Shown: positions 55,218 through 63,072 of the stretch, piece after piece | Layout of the letters: every line of letters starts with the position of its first letter | Position numbering within the stretch: position 1 is the stretch's first letter | Source: Candidatus Hydrothermus pacificus | GTDB lineage: Bacteria; Hydrothermota; Hydrothermia; Hydrothermales; Hydrothermaceae | DNA length: 64,000 bases | Reading direction: 5' to 3' | Assembly (NCBI GenBank): GCA_002011615.1 | Contig: MTOH01000001.1 | Span: forward strand, 1 to 64,000 | The notes under the pieces: model-generated | Database searches by the model: none | The model's input: only the letters and a program-made list of their open reading frames with translations | What the model was told of the DNA's origin: nothing | Made by a program: the position numbers and the translations under genes

Positions 55218-56614
55218 CCTTTAAGATCCGAAAGAGAGAGATAAACAAAATAGAGGGAACTTATAACAAATAATAATATCCATGGTAAAAGTCCCCAGAG
55301 TTTCAATTTGACGAGGATAGGAATTGCAAGCAGATAATATAAAAAACCTGTGATCTCAACATAGTTTCTATCTCGTTTTACATATCTTTTCTGTTCATTA
55401 CCCTTTTTTGGGGTTCTGGTAAAAGGTGTTCGTTTTTTGAACACTGCCTGTAAAACAGCAATTGTTCCTTTAAAGGAAAAGGCTGAAAAAATCATTATAA
55501 GGTAAAACATATCTTTAATCCTCTGTTTAAAGGATTTATACTTATTTAGCACCAAATCACTCATAAATATGTTATAAAGATTCGCAAACCCAAAAAACAG
55601 TGCCATCAGTCCGAAAATCAAAGGTGAGAAATGAGAAAGAGGCCATAAAAGGAAAAAGAAAAGTATATTTGCCACATAAAGAAAAGGGGAAAAGAGATGT
55701 GATAGTAAATTTATCTTGTCCTCAGGTTTTATCTTTGACCTTATTATATTCTTAAAGAGTTTTATTCCAACCTCACATGTGCCCTTGACCCATCTGAATT
55801 GCTGGTTTACAAAAGAATGAATATCAGGAGGAAGCTCTGATGGGCACACAAGGTCATTCAAAAACACGAACTTCCAGCCTTTTATATAAGCCCTTATGGA
55901 TAAATCAAGGTCTTCTGCAAGGGTATCACAGTGCCAGTTACCCGCATCTAAAATTGCACTCTTTCTCCATATTCCTGCTGTCCCGTTAAAATTAAAAAAG
56001 TAATTATTCTTAAACTTTGAGTTATGTTCTATTTCAAAATGAACATTTAAAGCCATTGATTCAACTCTTGTGAGTTTGTTTTCATTCTCATTTATAAATC
56101 CCCACCTTGCCTGCACAAGAGCTATGTCCGGTTCACTGAAGAAGGGAACAGTTTTTAAAAGAAAATCTTTCGGTATGATGAAATCCGCATCAAAAACTGC
56201 TATAAAATCTCCCTTTGCATATCTCAATCCATTTTTTAATGCTCCTGCCTTATACCCTTCCCTGGTTTCTCTTCTTATGACTTTAATGTCAAAGCCTTCT
56301 TTCTGTTTTTCTTTAACAATTTTATCCACTAAAAGTCTTGTTTCATCGGTTGAATCATCAAGAACCTGAATCTCAATCTTATCCCTGGGATAAATCACTT
56401 CTGTCGCGCTTTTTATTATCCTTTCAACAACATTATACTCGTTGTATATAGGAATTTGAATGGTAACAGGAGGATAAAAATTTTTCTCTTTAAAAGAAAC
56501 TTTTATCTTATTTGTTTTTTTATAAAGATAAAAAAGCCAGAGCTTATATGTGCCAAAGGCTATAAAAAATAAAAGCAATGGAACAAAAAACAGTGCGTAA
56601 AAAAAGTAGTACAT
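55214..56614 (-). CDS. Membrane-bound family 2 glycosyltransferase, cellulose-synthase-like
   Basis: 466 residues. One N-terminal helix (about 5-30), a GT-A domain with DDSTDE, FDADF (the D-x-D metal site), the acidic LAEDLDLSIRA region and QQFRWVKG (Q-x2-RW), then about four C-terminal helices. This is the processive beta-glycan synthase architecture of CesA, CsLA and related enzymes. A glucan or mannan product is possible; the sugar is not determinable. No BcsB or PilZ partner is adjacent. Confidence 0.88.
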   Translation of the reverse strand: MYYFFYALFFVPLLLFFIAFGTYKLWLFYLYKKTNKIKVSFKEKNFYPPVTIQIPIYNEYNVVERIIKSATEVIYPRDKIEIQVLDDSTDETRLLVDKIVKEKQKEGFDIKVIRRETREGYKAGALKNGLRYAKGDFIAVFDADFIIPKDFLLKTVPFFSEPDIALVQARWGFINENENKLTRVESMALNVHFEIEHNSKFKNNYFFNFNGTAGIWRKSAILDAGNWHCDTLAEDLDLSIRAYIKGWKFVFLNDLVCPSELPPDIHSFVNQQFRWVKGTCEVGIKLFKNIIRSKIKPEDKINLLSHLFSPFLYVANILFFFLLWPLSHFSPLIFGLMALFFGFANLYNIFMSDLVLNKYKSFKQRIKDMFYLIMIFSAFSFKGTIAVLQAVFKKRTPFTRTPKKGNEQKRYVKRDRNYVEITGFLYYLLAIPILVKLKLWGLLPWILLFVISSLYFVYLSLSDLKG

Positions 56615-56626
56615 TTTTTGATTTTT

Positions 56627-56656
56627 ATTTTAATATAAAATGTATTTTATCTTCAA
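56627..56656 (-). promoter_or_regulatory. Promoter of the GT2 gene
   Basis: On the minus strand TTGAAG (56651-56656), 18 bases, TAAAAT (56627-56632), then 12 bases to the ATG. A leader of only about five bases is implied and no ribosome-binding site is visible. Confidence 0.6.
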
Positions 56657-56669
56657 TAATAATTTACTT

Positions 56670-56675
56670 TATAAT
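56670..56675 (+). promoter_or_regulatory. -10 box of the pnt operon
   Basis: TATAAT 30 bases before the ATG at 56706, with AAAAGGAGG in the leader. The -35 region is weak. Confidence 0.5.
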
Positions 56676-56705
56676 AAAATCCTTTTTTCATAAAAGGAGG
56701 AAACG

Positions 56706-57830
56706 ATGAATCTGGGTGTTCTTAAAGAACTCTTTAACGGTGAAAAAAGAACTGCTCTTATACCTGATTCTGTTCCTGTTCTTTTAAAAAAAGGACTTTC
56801 AGTATTTGTTGAAAAAGGAGCAGGCGAGAACGCGGGGTTTGCTGATAAAATGTATGAAGACAGGCAGGCAAAGGTAGTCTCAAGAGAAGAAATTTTTAAA
56901 AATTGTGAAGTTATCCTGTGTGTCAGAAAGCCCGAAGATATGAATTTACTACGTGAGAATCAGGTCCTTATAGGGATGCTCGACCCCTTTTCAAATATAG
57001 AAGAGTTCAAAAAAATTGCAAAGAATAGAATTTTAGCTTTTTCTCTCGAACTTCTTCCGAGAATAACAAGGGCTCAAAATATGGACATCCTCTCTTCAAT
57101 GGCAACAATTGCGGGTTATAAAGCAGTCCTGATATCTGCAGACCTGCTCCCGAGAATGTTTCCCATGTTGATGACAGCAGCAGGAACAGTTACACCTGCA
57201 AAGGTATTTGTAATAGGTGCAGGAGTTGCGGGACTTCAGGCAATAGCAACAGCAAAAAGACTTGGAGCAGTCGTTCATGCTTATGACATAAGACCCGCTG
57301 TTAAAGAAGAAGTTGAAAGTCTGGGAGCCAGGTTCATAGAACTGGGACTTGAAACAAAAGAAGCAGAAGACAAAGGTGGATATGCAAAAGCACTGGATGA
57401 GGAATTCTATAAAAAACAGAGAGAAATGATGAAAAAAATGGTTATTGAGAGCGATGTTGTTATATCCACTGCTGCTGTTCCTGGTAAAAAAGCTCCTGTT
57501 CTTGTGACAGAAGAAATGGTAAAGGGAATGAGACCGGGTTCTGTGCTCGTTGACCTGGCTGCTGAAAGAGGTGGCAACTGTGAAATTACAGAACCAGGTG
57601 CCATAGTAGAAAAACACGGTGTAAAAATAGTGGGACTTACAAATCTGCCCTCCACTATCCCCTACCATGCAAGTCAGATGTATTCCAGAAATATAACAAA
57701 TTTTGTTTTAAACCTTTTCAAAGAAGGTAAACTGGACTTGAACCTTGAGGATGAAATAATAAGAGACACTCTTGTTTTAAAAGATGGAGAGATATTCAGT
57801 CCCAGATTTAAAGAAATAATGGGAATTTAA
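56706..57830 (+). CDS. pntAA: NAD(P) transhydrogenase alpha subunit, NAD-binding part
   Basis: 374 residues, the split dI form. KELFNGEKRTALIPDSV begins the alanine-dehydrogenase-like fold, and the NAD loop is GAGVAGLQAIATAKRLGA. RGGNCE and the STIPYHASQMYSRN segment are family-typical. It binds NAD(H) in the cytoplasm. The three-gene split (AA, AB, B) is common outside enterics. Confidence 0.95.
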   Translation: MNLGVLKELFNGEKRTALIPDSVPVLLKKGLSVFVEKGAGENAGFADKMYEDRQAKVVSREEIFKNCEVILCVRKPEDMNLLRENQVLIGMLDPFSNIEEFKKIAKNRILAFSLELLPRITRAQNMDILSSMATIAGYKAVLISADLLPRMFPMLMTAAGTVTPAKVFVIGAGVAGLQAIATAKRLGAVVHAYDIRPAVKEEVESLGARFIELGLETKEAEDKGGYAKALDEEFYKKQREMMKKMVIESDVVISTAAVPGKKAPVLVTEEMVKGMRPGSVLVDLAAERGGNCEITEPGAIVEKHGVKIVGLTNLPSTIPYHASQMYSRNITNFVLNLFKEGKLDLNLEDEIIRDTLVLKDGEIFSPRFKEIMGI

Positions 57831-57841
57831 GGAGGTTAAAG

Positions 57842-58123
57842 ATGGAAAGTTTCATAATAGTTTTAACGATATTCGTTCTTGCAATCTTCGTGGGTTTTGA
57901 AGTGATAACAAAGGTTCCACCTATTCTTCACACACCCCTGATGTCTGGTTCAAATGCTATTTCAGGAATCACTATTATAGGAGCTATTATTTCAGCGGGC
58001 TCAAAACACACTCTCCTTACAACCATTCTTGCATTCATAGCAGTTGTATTTGCAACAATAAATGTTGTGGGCGGGTATCTTGTAACTCACAGGATGCTCG
58101 GAATGTTCAAAAGGAAGGAGTGA
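57842..58123 (+). CDS. pntAB: NAD(P) transhydrogenase alpha subunit, membrane part
   Basis: 93 residues with three or four membrane helices. The KVPPILHTPLMSGSNAISG stretch is the family signature. It completes the proton channel with PntB. GGAGG precedes the start. Confidence 0.95.
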   Translation: MESFIIVLTIFVLAIFVGFEVITKVPPILHTPLMSGSNAISGITIIGAIISAGSKHTLLTTILAFIAVVFATINVVGGYLVTHRMLGMFKRKE

Positions 58124-58125
58124 AG

Positions 58126-59514
58126 ATGACATCACACTGGTTTGTAAACCTGGTTTATCTTGTATCAGCTGTCTTTTTCATCTTTGGTTTGAAAATGCTT
58201 GCTCATCCAAAAACCGCTGTGAGAGGAAACTTTCTGAGTGCTCTGGGTATGCTTCTTGCAATAATAATAACACTTCTTGACAGGAGAATTATCAGTTTTG
58301 AAGTGATAATTGCGGGCTTAATTGTGGGTGCAGGCATAGGTGCTTTTCTGGCACTAAAGGTTCCGATGACAGGAATGCCCCAGATGGTCGGTCTTTTGAA
58401 TGGATTTGGCGGCGGTGCATCCCTGCTTGTCGCTGGGGCAGCTCTTTTTGAGGCATCCTATCTCTCAGAAGTTATGACAAACCAGTTTCTAATAGCAACT
58501 GTCGCATCAGGGATTATAGGTTCTGTTACATTCTGGGGAAGTATGGTTGCAGCAAGTAAACTACAGGGCTGGATAGAGGAAAAACCCATACTTTTTAAAG
58601 GACATCATATAGTAAATATTATTCTTTTAACTCTTGCATTGATTTCAGGAATATGGTTAATTCTCCATCCATCAATTACCTGGTTTTACTGGATTCTTGT
58701 AATTTTTGCCTCAATTCTCGGTGTCCTTCTTGTTACACCCATAGGTGGTGCTGATATGCCTGTTGTAATATGTCTTTTAAACTCATACTCCGGTCTTGCA
58801 GCAGCTGCAACAGGATTTGTTCTGAACAACAATGTCCTCATAATCTCTGGTTCTCTTGTCGGTGCATCAGGAATAATTCTAACAAATCTTATGTGTAAAG
58901 CAATGAATCGTTCTCTTACAAATGTTCTGTTCGGTGGATTTGGTGCAGAAGTTGTGACAAAAACAGATGACATATATGCAGGGAGAGTCAAATCCACAGC
59001 TCCTGAAGAAGTTGCAATACTTCTCAATTCAGCAAAAAGAGTGGTAATAGTTCCGGGATACGGTATGGCAGTTGCACAGGCCCAACACGCTGTAAGGGAT
59101 CTGACAAACCAGCTTGAATCAAAGGGCGTGGAAGTGGAATTCGGAATTCATCCTGTTGCAGGAAGAATGCCCGGTCACATGAATGTCCTGCTTGCAGAAG
59201 CTGATATTTCCTATGATAAGTTAAAGGAAATGGATGAGATAAACCCCACAATGGTACAGACTGATGTGGCAATTGTTCTTGGAGCAAATGATGTTGTAAA
59301 CCCTGTTGCAAGGACTGACCCTAAATCACCAATAGCAGGAATGCCAATAATTGATGTTGATAAGGCAAAAACCGTGATAGTTATTAAAAGAAGTCTGAGT
59401 CCTGGATTTGCAGGAATTCCAAATCCTCTGTTTGCTGCTGACAATACTTTAATGCTTTTTGGTGACGGTAAGAAAATGATTATTGAAATAATCTCTGCTC
59501 TAAAAGAGATGTAG
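58126..59514 (+). CDS. pntB: NAD(P) transhydrogenase beta subunit
   Basis: 462 residues from ATG 58126, with GGAAGGAG five bases before it; GTG 58120 lies inside that site. About nine membrane helices precede the NADP domain with GYGMAVAQAQHA, HPVAGRMPGHMNVLLAEA and GANDVVNP. It couples proton flow to NADH/NADPH exchange. Confidence 0.95.
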   Translation: MTSHWFVNLVYLVSAVFFIFGLKMLAHPKTAVRGNFLSALGMLLAIIITLLDRRIISFEVIIAGLIVGAGIGAFLALKVPMTGMPQMVGLLNGFGGGASLLVAGAALFEASYLSEVMTNQFLIATVASGIIGSVTFWGSMVAASKLQGWIEEKPILFKGHHIVNIILLTLALISGIWLILHPSITWFYWILVIFASILGVLLVTPIGGADMPVVICLLNSYSGLAAAATGFVLNNNVLIISGSLVGASGIILTNLMCKAMNRSLTNVLFGGFGAEVVTKTDDIYAGRVKSTAPEEVAILLNSAKRVVIVPGYGMAVAQAQHAVRDLTNQLESKGVEVEFGIHPVAGRMPGHMNVLLAEADISYDKLKEMDEINPTMVQTDVAIVLGANDVVNPVARTDPKSPIAGMPIIDVDKAKTVIVIKRSLSPGFAGIPNPLFAADNTLMLFGDGKKMIIEIISALKEM

Positions 59515-59517
59515 TTT

Positions 59518-59547
59518 TTGACTTTCAACAAGTTTTTCATTTATAAT
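59518..59547 (+). promoter_or_regulatory. Promoter of the acidic-tailed membrane protein gene
   Basis: TTGACT (59518-59523), 18 bases, TATAAT (59542-59547). Near-consensus; AAAAAGGAGG lies in the leader. Confidence 0.8.
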
Positions 59548-59579
59548 GAAATAAATTTAAATTAAAAAGGAGGACTGGA

Positions 59580-60737
59580 ATGCCTGTAAAATTGCATTAT
59601 AATTTTAAAGATATATTCAGGGCAGCAAGATTCGGGCTATCAATTAAAAAAATATGGGTTATGTTTCTGGGAATTCTCATAGGTGCTATATTTTATTCAG
59701 TTTTTACCTATTTAAGTGCCATAGTAAGTGGATACTCTTTTAAAGAGCTCTGGAATCAGTATCACCTTCTTCCTGTAATGGGATTTGGAGAATTCTATGG
59801 GTGGAGCAAAGTTCTTTACATCATAGGCACAATAATATTTGCATTTTTCTTTTTTGTATTCGGGACAGCGGTCTCCAAAATTCACTTTGAACAGCTAAAA
59901 GGAGATGAGTTTTATGAAATCAAAGAATCTTTAAAATTTGCCTTTACAAAGGGCCTTGCCTCATTTTTTGCACCGATTGCAATACTAATCATAACAGGGC
60001 TTATACTTCTCTCAGGAGTTATCTATGGTGCAATTAACAAAATCCCCTATTTTGGGGAGGTATTTTTCCTGCTCTTTGCTATACCTGCATTCTTTGTATG
60101 CCTTTTTATAGTGTATCTGCTTGTTTCCTTTATGGTCTCCCTTTTCATATCTCCTTCAATAGTCGGAACCACAGGAAACGATACCTTTGACACACTCTTT
60201 GAAATATTTTCTACATTGAACGAACAGCCCTGGAGGCTCTTTGTTTATGAAGTCCTTCTCTTCTTCACCATGTTCGTTGCAGGAAGTATCTTCACATTCT
60301 TTGTAGGAAAGGCAATAGGAATAGGAACATGGGTTTTATCAGCACAATGGCTGATGGGAACAAAATTCACAAATATAATGCACAATGCATGGGCATTTTT
60401 ACCTTCCTACCCATTTCTCGCAGATTATTTAAAATACTTCAAAATTCTGGGGGTTGAAGAGATAGTGAGCGTTGCACCAAGATTTCTCAAATTATCAGGT
60501 TTCCAATCTGCAATTGCCTATATCACAGGGGTTCTCGGGTATTTTATAATCTTTATGGTGCTGGCATACTATGGTTCAATGTTTTACACTGGAAATAATC
60601 TGATTTTCATAACCCTTTATAAGAAGAAGGATGAAATAGACCTTCTTGCTGAAGAAGAGGAAGAAGAAACTTTTGAAGAAGATGAGAAAGAACAGGAAAA
60701 GGAGGAACAAAACAAAGAAGAGGAGAAAAAAGAATAG
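59580..60737 (+). CDS. Polytopic membrane protein with acidic tail, unknown function
   Basis: 385 residues. Six or seven hydrophobic segments lie at about 27-50, 78-98, 124-148, 160-190 (long, perhaps two), 222-248 and 308-335. The last 30 residues or so are almost all Glu and Lys. No family is recognised with confidence. A near-consensus promoter and a strong ribosome-binding site suggest good expression. The stop is two bases from that of the convergent ccmD. Confidence 0.7.
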   Translation: MPVKLHYNFKDIFRAARFGLSIKKIWVMFLGILIGAIFYSVFTYLSAIVSGYSFKELWNQYHLLPVMGFGEFYGWSKVLYIIGTIIFAFFFFVFGTAVSKIHFEQLKGDEFYEIKESLKFAFTKGLASFFAPIAILIITGLILLSGVIYGAINKIPYFGEVFFLLFAIPAFFVCLFIVYLLVSFMVSLFISPSIVGTTGNDTFDTLFEIFSTLNEQPWRLFVYEVLLFFTMFVAGSIFTFFVGKAIGIGTWVLSAQWLMGTKFTNIMHNAWAFLPSYPFLADYLKYFKILGVEEIVSVAPRFLKLSGFQSAIAYITGVLGYFIIFMVLAYYGSMFYTGNNLIFITLYKKKDEIDLLAEEEEEETFEEDEKEQEKEEQNKEEEKKE

Positions 60738-60739
60738 GA

Positions 60740-60838
60740 CTATTCAGTCCTTCCAATCTTTTTATGCAGATAAACAAGGTATATTAAAATTCCTCCCCAT
60801 GCTATTGTATATGCAATGTAAAGGAAAATTAATTTCAT
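60740..60838 (-). CDS. ccmD: CcmD-like small membrane protein
   Basis: 32 residues: one membrane helix (LIFLYIAYTIAWGGILIYLVYL) and a basic tail. The ATG shares four bases with the ccmC stop (ATGA). Size, topology and position agree with CcmD, which ties CcmC to the haem chaperone CcmE. It is too short for most gene finders. There is little sequence to test homology. Confidence 0.65.
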   Translation of the reverse strand: MKLIFLYIAYTIAWGGILIYLVYLHKKIGRTE

Positions 60839-61473
60839 ATCTCTTTTTCCTTTAAATAAATTTTATATCTTAATTCAAAGATAAGCCAGAAAATAAAAAG
60901 GAAGGGAACTAAATTTGAAAAAAGCGCAAATCGCATTGCAGACTCAAGCCCGATTTGAGAGCCTTTAAATATAACAGGATGCACACTTCTCCACAAATGA
61001 ACAGAGAAGTAAAGAAGCGGTATATCAAAGTAAAATATTATACCCAGAACCGCGGAAATCCTTGCTCTTTTATCCGGTGTTTCTATAAATGTTCTTAAAA
61101 GAATGTAGGAAAGATAGAGGAACCACAGGATTAAAGTGGTGGTCAATCTCGGTTCCCACACCCAGAAAACACCCCATGCTCCTTTTGCCCATACCGAGCC
61201 TGTAAGTAGTGTAAGGGTTATAAAGACAAATCCAACCTCTGCACCTGTTGCTGCCATCTTATCAAATTTATCTTCCCTCTTAATAAGATAGGCAATACTG
61301 TATATAAAAGTTATTGTAAAAGAAATTAAAGAATACCATGCTAAAGGAAGATGGATATAGAGTATTCTGACAAGCTCACCCATTTTCTGCTCCGGAGGAG
61401 AATAAATAAGAGAAAGATAAAAGGAGAATATAAGTGTTAAAAAGGCAAGGACTGCAAGTATATATTTTTTCAT
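60835..61473 (-). CDS. ccmC: Cytochrome c maturation protein CcmC
   Basis: 212 residues, six membrane helices. The tryptophan-rich haem-handling loop is WAKGAWGVFWVWEPRLT, and the flanking histidines are in LYIHLP and SVHLWRSVHP. It presents haem to CcmE for attachment to c-type cytochromes. CcmA, B, E and F are not in the window. ATGA overlap with the GTPase gene. Confidence 0.93.
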   Translation of the reverse strand: MKKYILAVLAFLTLIFSFYLSLIYSPPEQKMGELVRILYIHLPLAWYSLISFTITFIYSIAYLIKREDKFDKMAATGAEVGFVFITLTLLTGSVWAKGAWGVFWVWEPRLTTTLILWFLYLSYILLRTFIETPDKRARISAVLGIIFYFDIPLLYFSVHLWRSVHPVIFKGSQIGLESAMRFALFSNLVPFLFIFWLIFELRYKIYLKEKEI

Positions 61474-62789
61474 AATTTTTTCAAAAATGTGTTAATCACA
61501 TCTTCAAGGTCGGGTTTCCCTATTTCTTCAAGTTCATAAATAACTCTGACAACAGGTTTATTAATTCTCACCACTTTTGAAAGGTCAATGGGTGTCGCAC
61601 CTATTACAACATCGCATGGGACTTTATTTAAAGTTTCCTGAAGGTCACGAATCTGCTTTTTACCGTAGCCCATCGCAGGTAAAACAAGTTCAACCTGCGG
61701 GTATTTATCAAAAGTCTGCTTTATGCTTCTTACAGCATAGGGCTTAGGAGAAACTATTTCTTTTGCTCCGAATTTCAAAGCTGCAACATAACCTGCACCA
61801 AAATTCATCTCCCCATGCGTCAGGGTCGGACCATCCTCAACAACACACACCTTTTTATTCCTTATCTTATATCCATCTTTCACAAATATCGGTGATGCAG
61901 ATTCAACTATAATTGCCTCAGGATTAAGCCTTCTTATATTTTCTCTGAGAATATTCACCTTCTCAATCGGTGCAGAATCAACTTTATTTATAACAGCAAC
62001 ATCAGCCATTCTTAAATTCGCCTCACCGGGGTGATATCTTTCTTCGTGCCCTGCTCTCAACGGGTCAGTCACAACTATATGCAAATCAGGCTTGTAAAAA
62101 GGCAGGTCATTATTCCCACCATCCCAGAGAATCACATCAGCGATTTTCTCAGCCTCTTTCAAAATCTTCTCATAATCCACCCCTGCAAAAACTATGAATC
62201 CGTATCTGAGATGAGGTTCATATTCTTCTCTTTCTTCTATTGTGCAGTTATATTTATCAAGGTCCTTAAAAGTTTTGAATTTCTGAACAATCTGTTTTCT
62301 GAGGTCCCCATATGGCATTGGATGCCTTATAACCGCAACTTTCTTGCCTTTTTCTTTTAAAATCTTTGCAATTTTCCTTGAGGTCTGACTCTTACCACAT
62401 CCCGTTCTGACCGCACAAACACTTATAACAGGCTTTTTAGACTTTATCATTGTGGATTCAGGTCCCAAGAGCCAGAAATCAGCACCTGAAGCAATACATC
62501 TTGATGTTATGTGCATCACATATTCATGGGAAACATCAGAATAGGAAAAAACACAGATGTCAACCTTTAATTTTTTTATAAGTGTTTCAAGCTCATCTTC
62601 AGGATAGATTTTAATTCCCTCTGGATAAAGTCTACCCGCAAGCTCCTTAGGATACAATCTTCCTTCTATATCAGGAATCTGAGTCGCAGTAAACCCCACA
62701 ACTTTATATTCTTTATTGGCTTTGAAAAATACATTAAAATTATGAAAATCCCTCCCGGCAGCACCAAGAATCAAAACTCTTTTTGCCAT
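61470..62789 (-). CDS. Cyclic 2,3-diphosphoglycerate synthase-like GTPase
   Basis: 439 residues from MAKRVLIL; an ATG two codons earlier abuts the Shine-Dalgarno sequence and is rejected. An N-terminal Rossmann part (GAAGRDFHNFN) is followed by a P-loop domain with RTGCGKSQTSRKI, WDGGNNDLPF, TDPLRAGHE and NKVD. Methanogen homologues make the thermoprotectant cyclic 2,3-diphosphoglycerate; bacterial members are unproven. It heads an operon with ccmC and ccmD, which hints at another role. Confidence 0.82.
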   Translation of the reverse strand: MAKRVLILGAAGRDFHNFNVFFKANKEYKVVGFTATQIPDIEGRLYPKELAGRLYPEGIKIYPEDELETLIKKLKVDICVFSYSDVSHEYVMHITSRCIASGADFWLLGPESTMIKSKKPVISVCAVRTGCGKSQTSRKIAKILKEKGKKVAVIRHPMPYGDLRKQIVQKFKTFKDLDKYNCTIEEREEYEPHLRYGFIVFAGVDYEKILKEAEKIADVILWDGGNNDLPFYKPDLHIVVTDPLRAGHEERYHPGEANLRMADVAVINKVDSAPIEKVNILRENIRRLNPEAIIVESASPIFVKDGYKIRNKKVCVVEDGPTLTHGEMNFGAGYVAALKFGAKEIVSPKPYAVRSIKQTFDKYPQVELVLPAMGYGKKQIRDLQETLNKVPCDVVIGATPIDLSKVVRINKPVVRVIYELEEIGKPDLEDVINTFLKKL

Positions 62790-62816
62790 TTCCATCTCCT
62801 TTCTGAAAAGACTTTA

Positions 62817-62846
62817 ATTATAGGATACTCGCTGATTTAAAATCAA
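62817..62846 (-). promoter_or_regulatory. Promoter of the GTPase-ccmC-ccmD operon
   Basis: On the minus strand TTGATT (62841-62846), 18 bases, TATAAT (62817-62822). The leader carries AAAGGAG before the ATG at 62789. Confidence 0.75.
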
Positions 62847-62851
62847 AGAGA

Positions 62852-62940
62852 GAAAAGGCAGGTGGATGAGTGAATGAGTGGATGGGGATCAGGGGTTGGG
62901 ATTTAGGGGTTGGGGGTCAGGGATCTGGGAGTGGGGTTGG
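62852..62940 (+). repeat. G-rich degenerate repeat, potential G-quadruplex
   Basis: The tract opens with TGGATGAGTGAATGAG-type repeats and continues with eight runs of three to five G in 53 bases (62884-62936), separated by two to five bases and without C inside the core. It is non-coding and lies upstream of the GTPase promoter. Such a run is striking in AT-rich DNA. Confidence 0.8.
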
Positions 62941-62999
62941 CAATAAGATAAATAGAGCTAATGAGATTTTGTTTTGCGTAAAAATTAAAGTTCAAAACT

Positions 63000-63066
63000 A
63001 CAATAAAAATTTTTTACTTTTCAGCTGTGGATTTTAGTTTTTACTTTTTACTTTTGACTTTTTAGA
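63000..63066 (-). repeat. A-rich heptad repeat downstream of the FG-GAP gene
   Basis: On the minus strand AAAAGTA/AAAAGTC-like units recur about five times just after the stop of the FG-GAP gene. Non-coding, function unknown. Confidence 0.5.
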
Positions 63067-63072
63067 TTCGAC

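Noticed and set aside
57096..57668. 190-residue open frame antisense to pntAA
   Set aside because: Composition is rich in Cys, Phe, Ser and His with no family motif or ribosome-binding site; it is the mirror of a well-conserved gene.
62852..62940. CRISPR array or coding minisatellite
   Set aside because: The units are short and irregular with no constant repeat and spacer sizes, and no open frame uses them.
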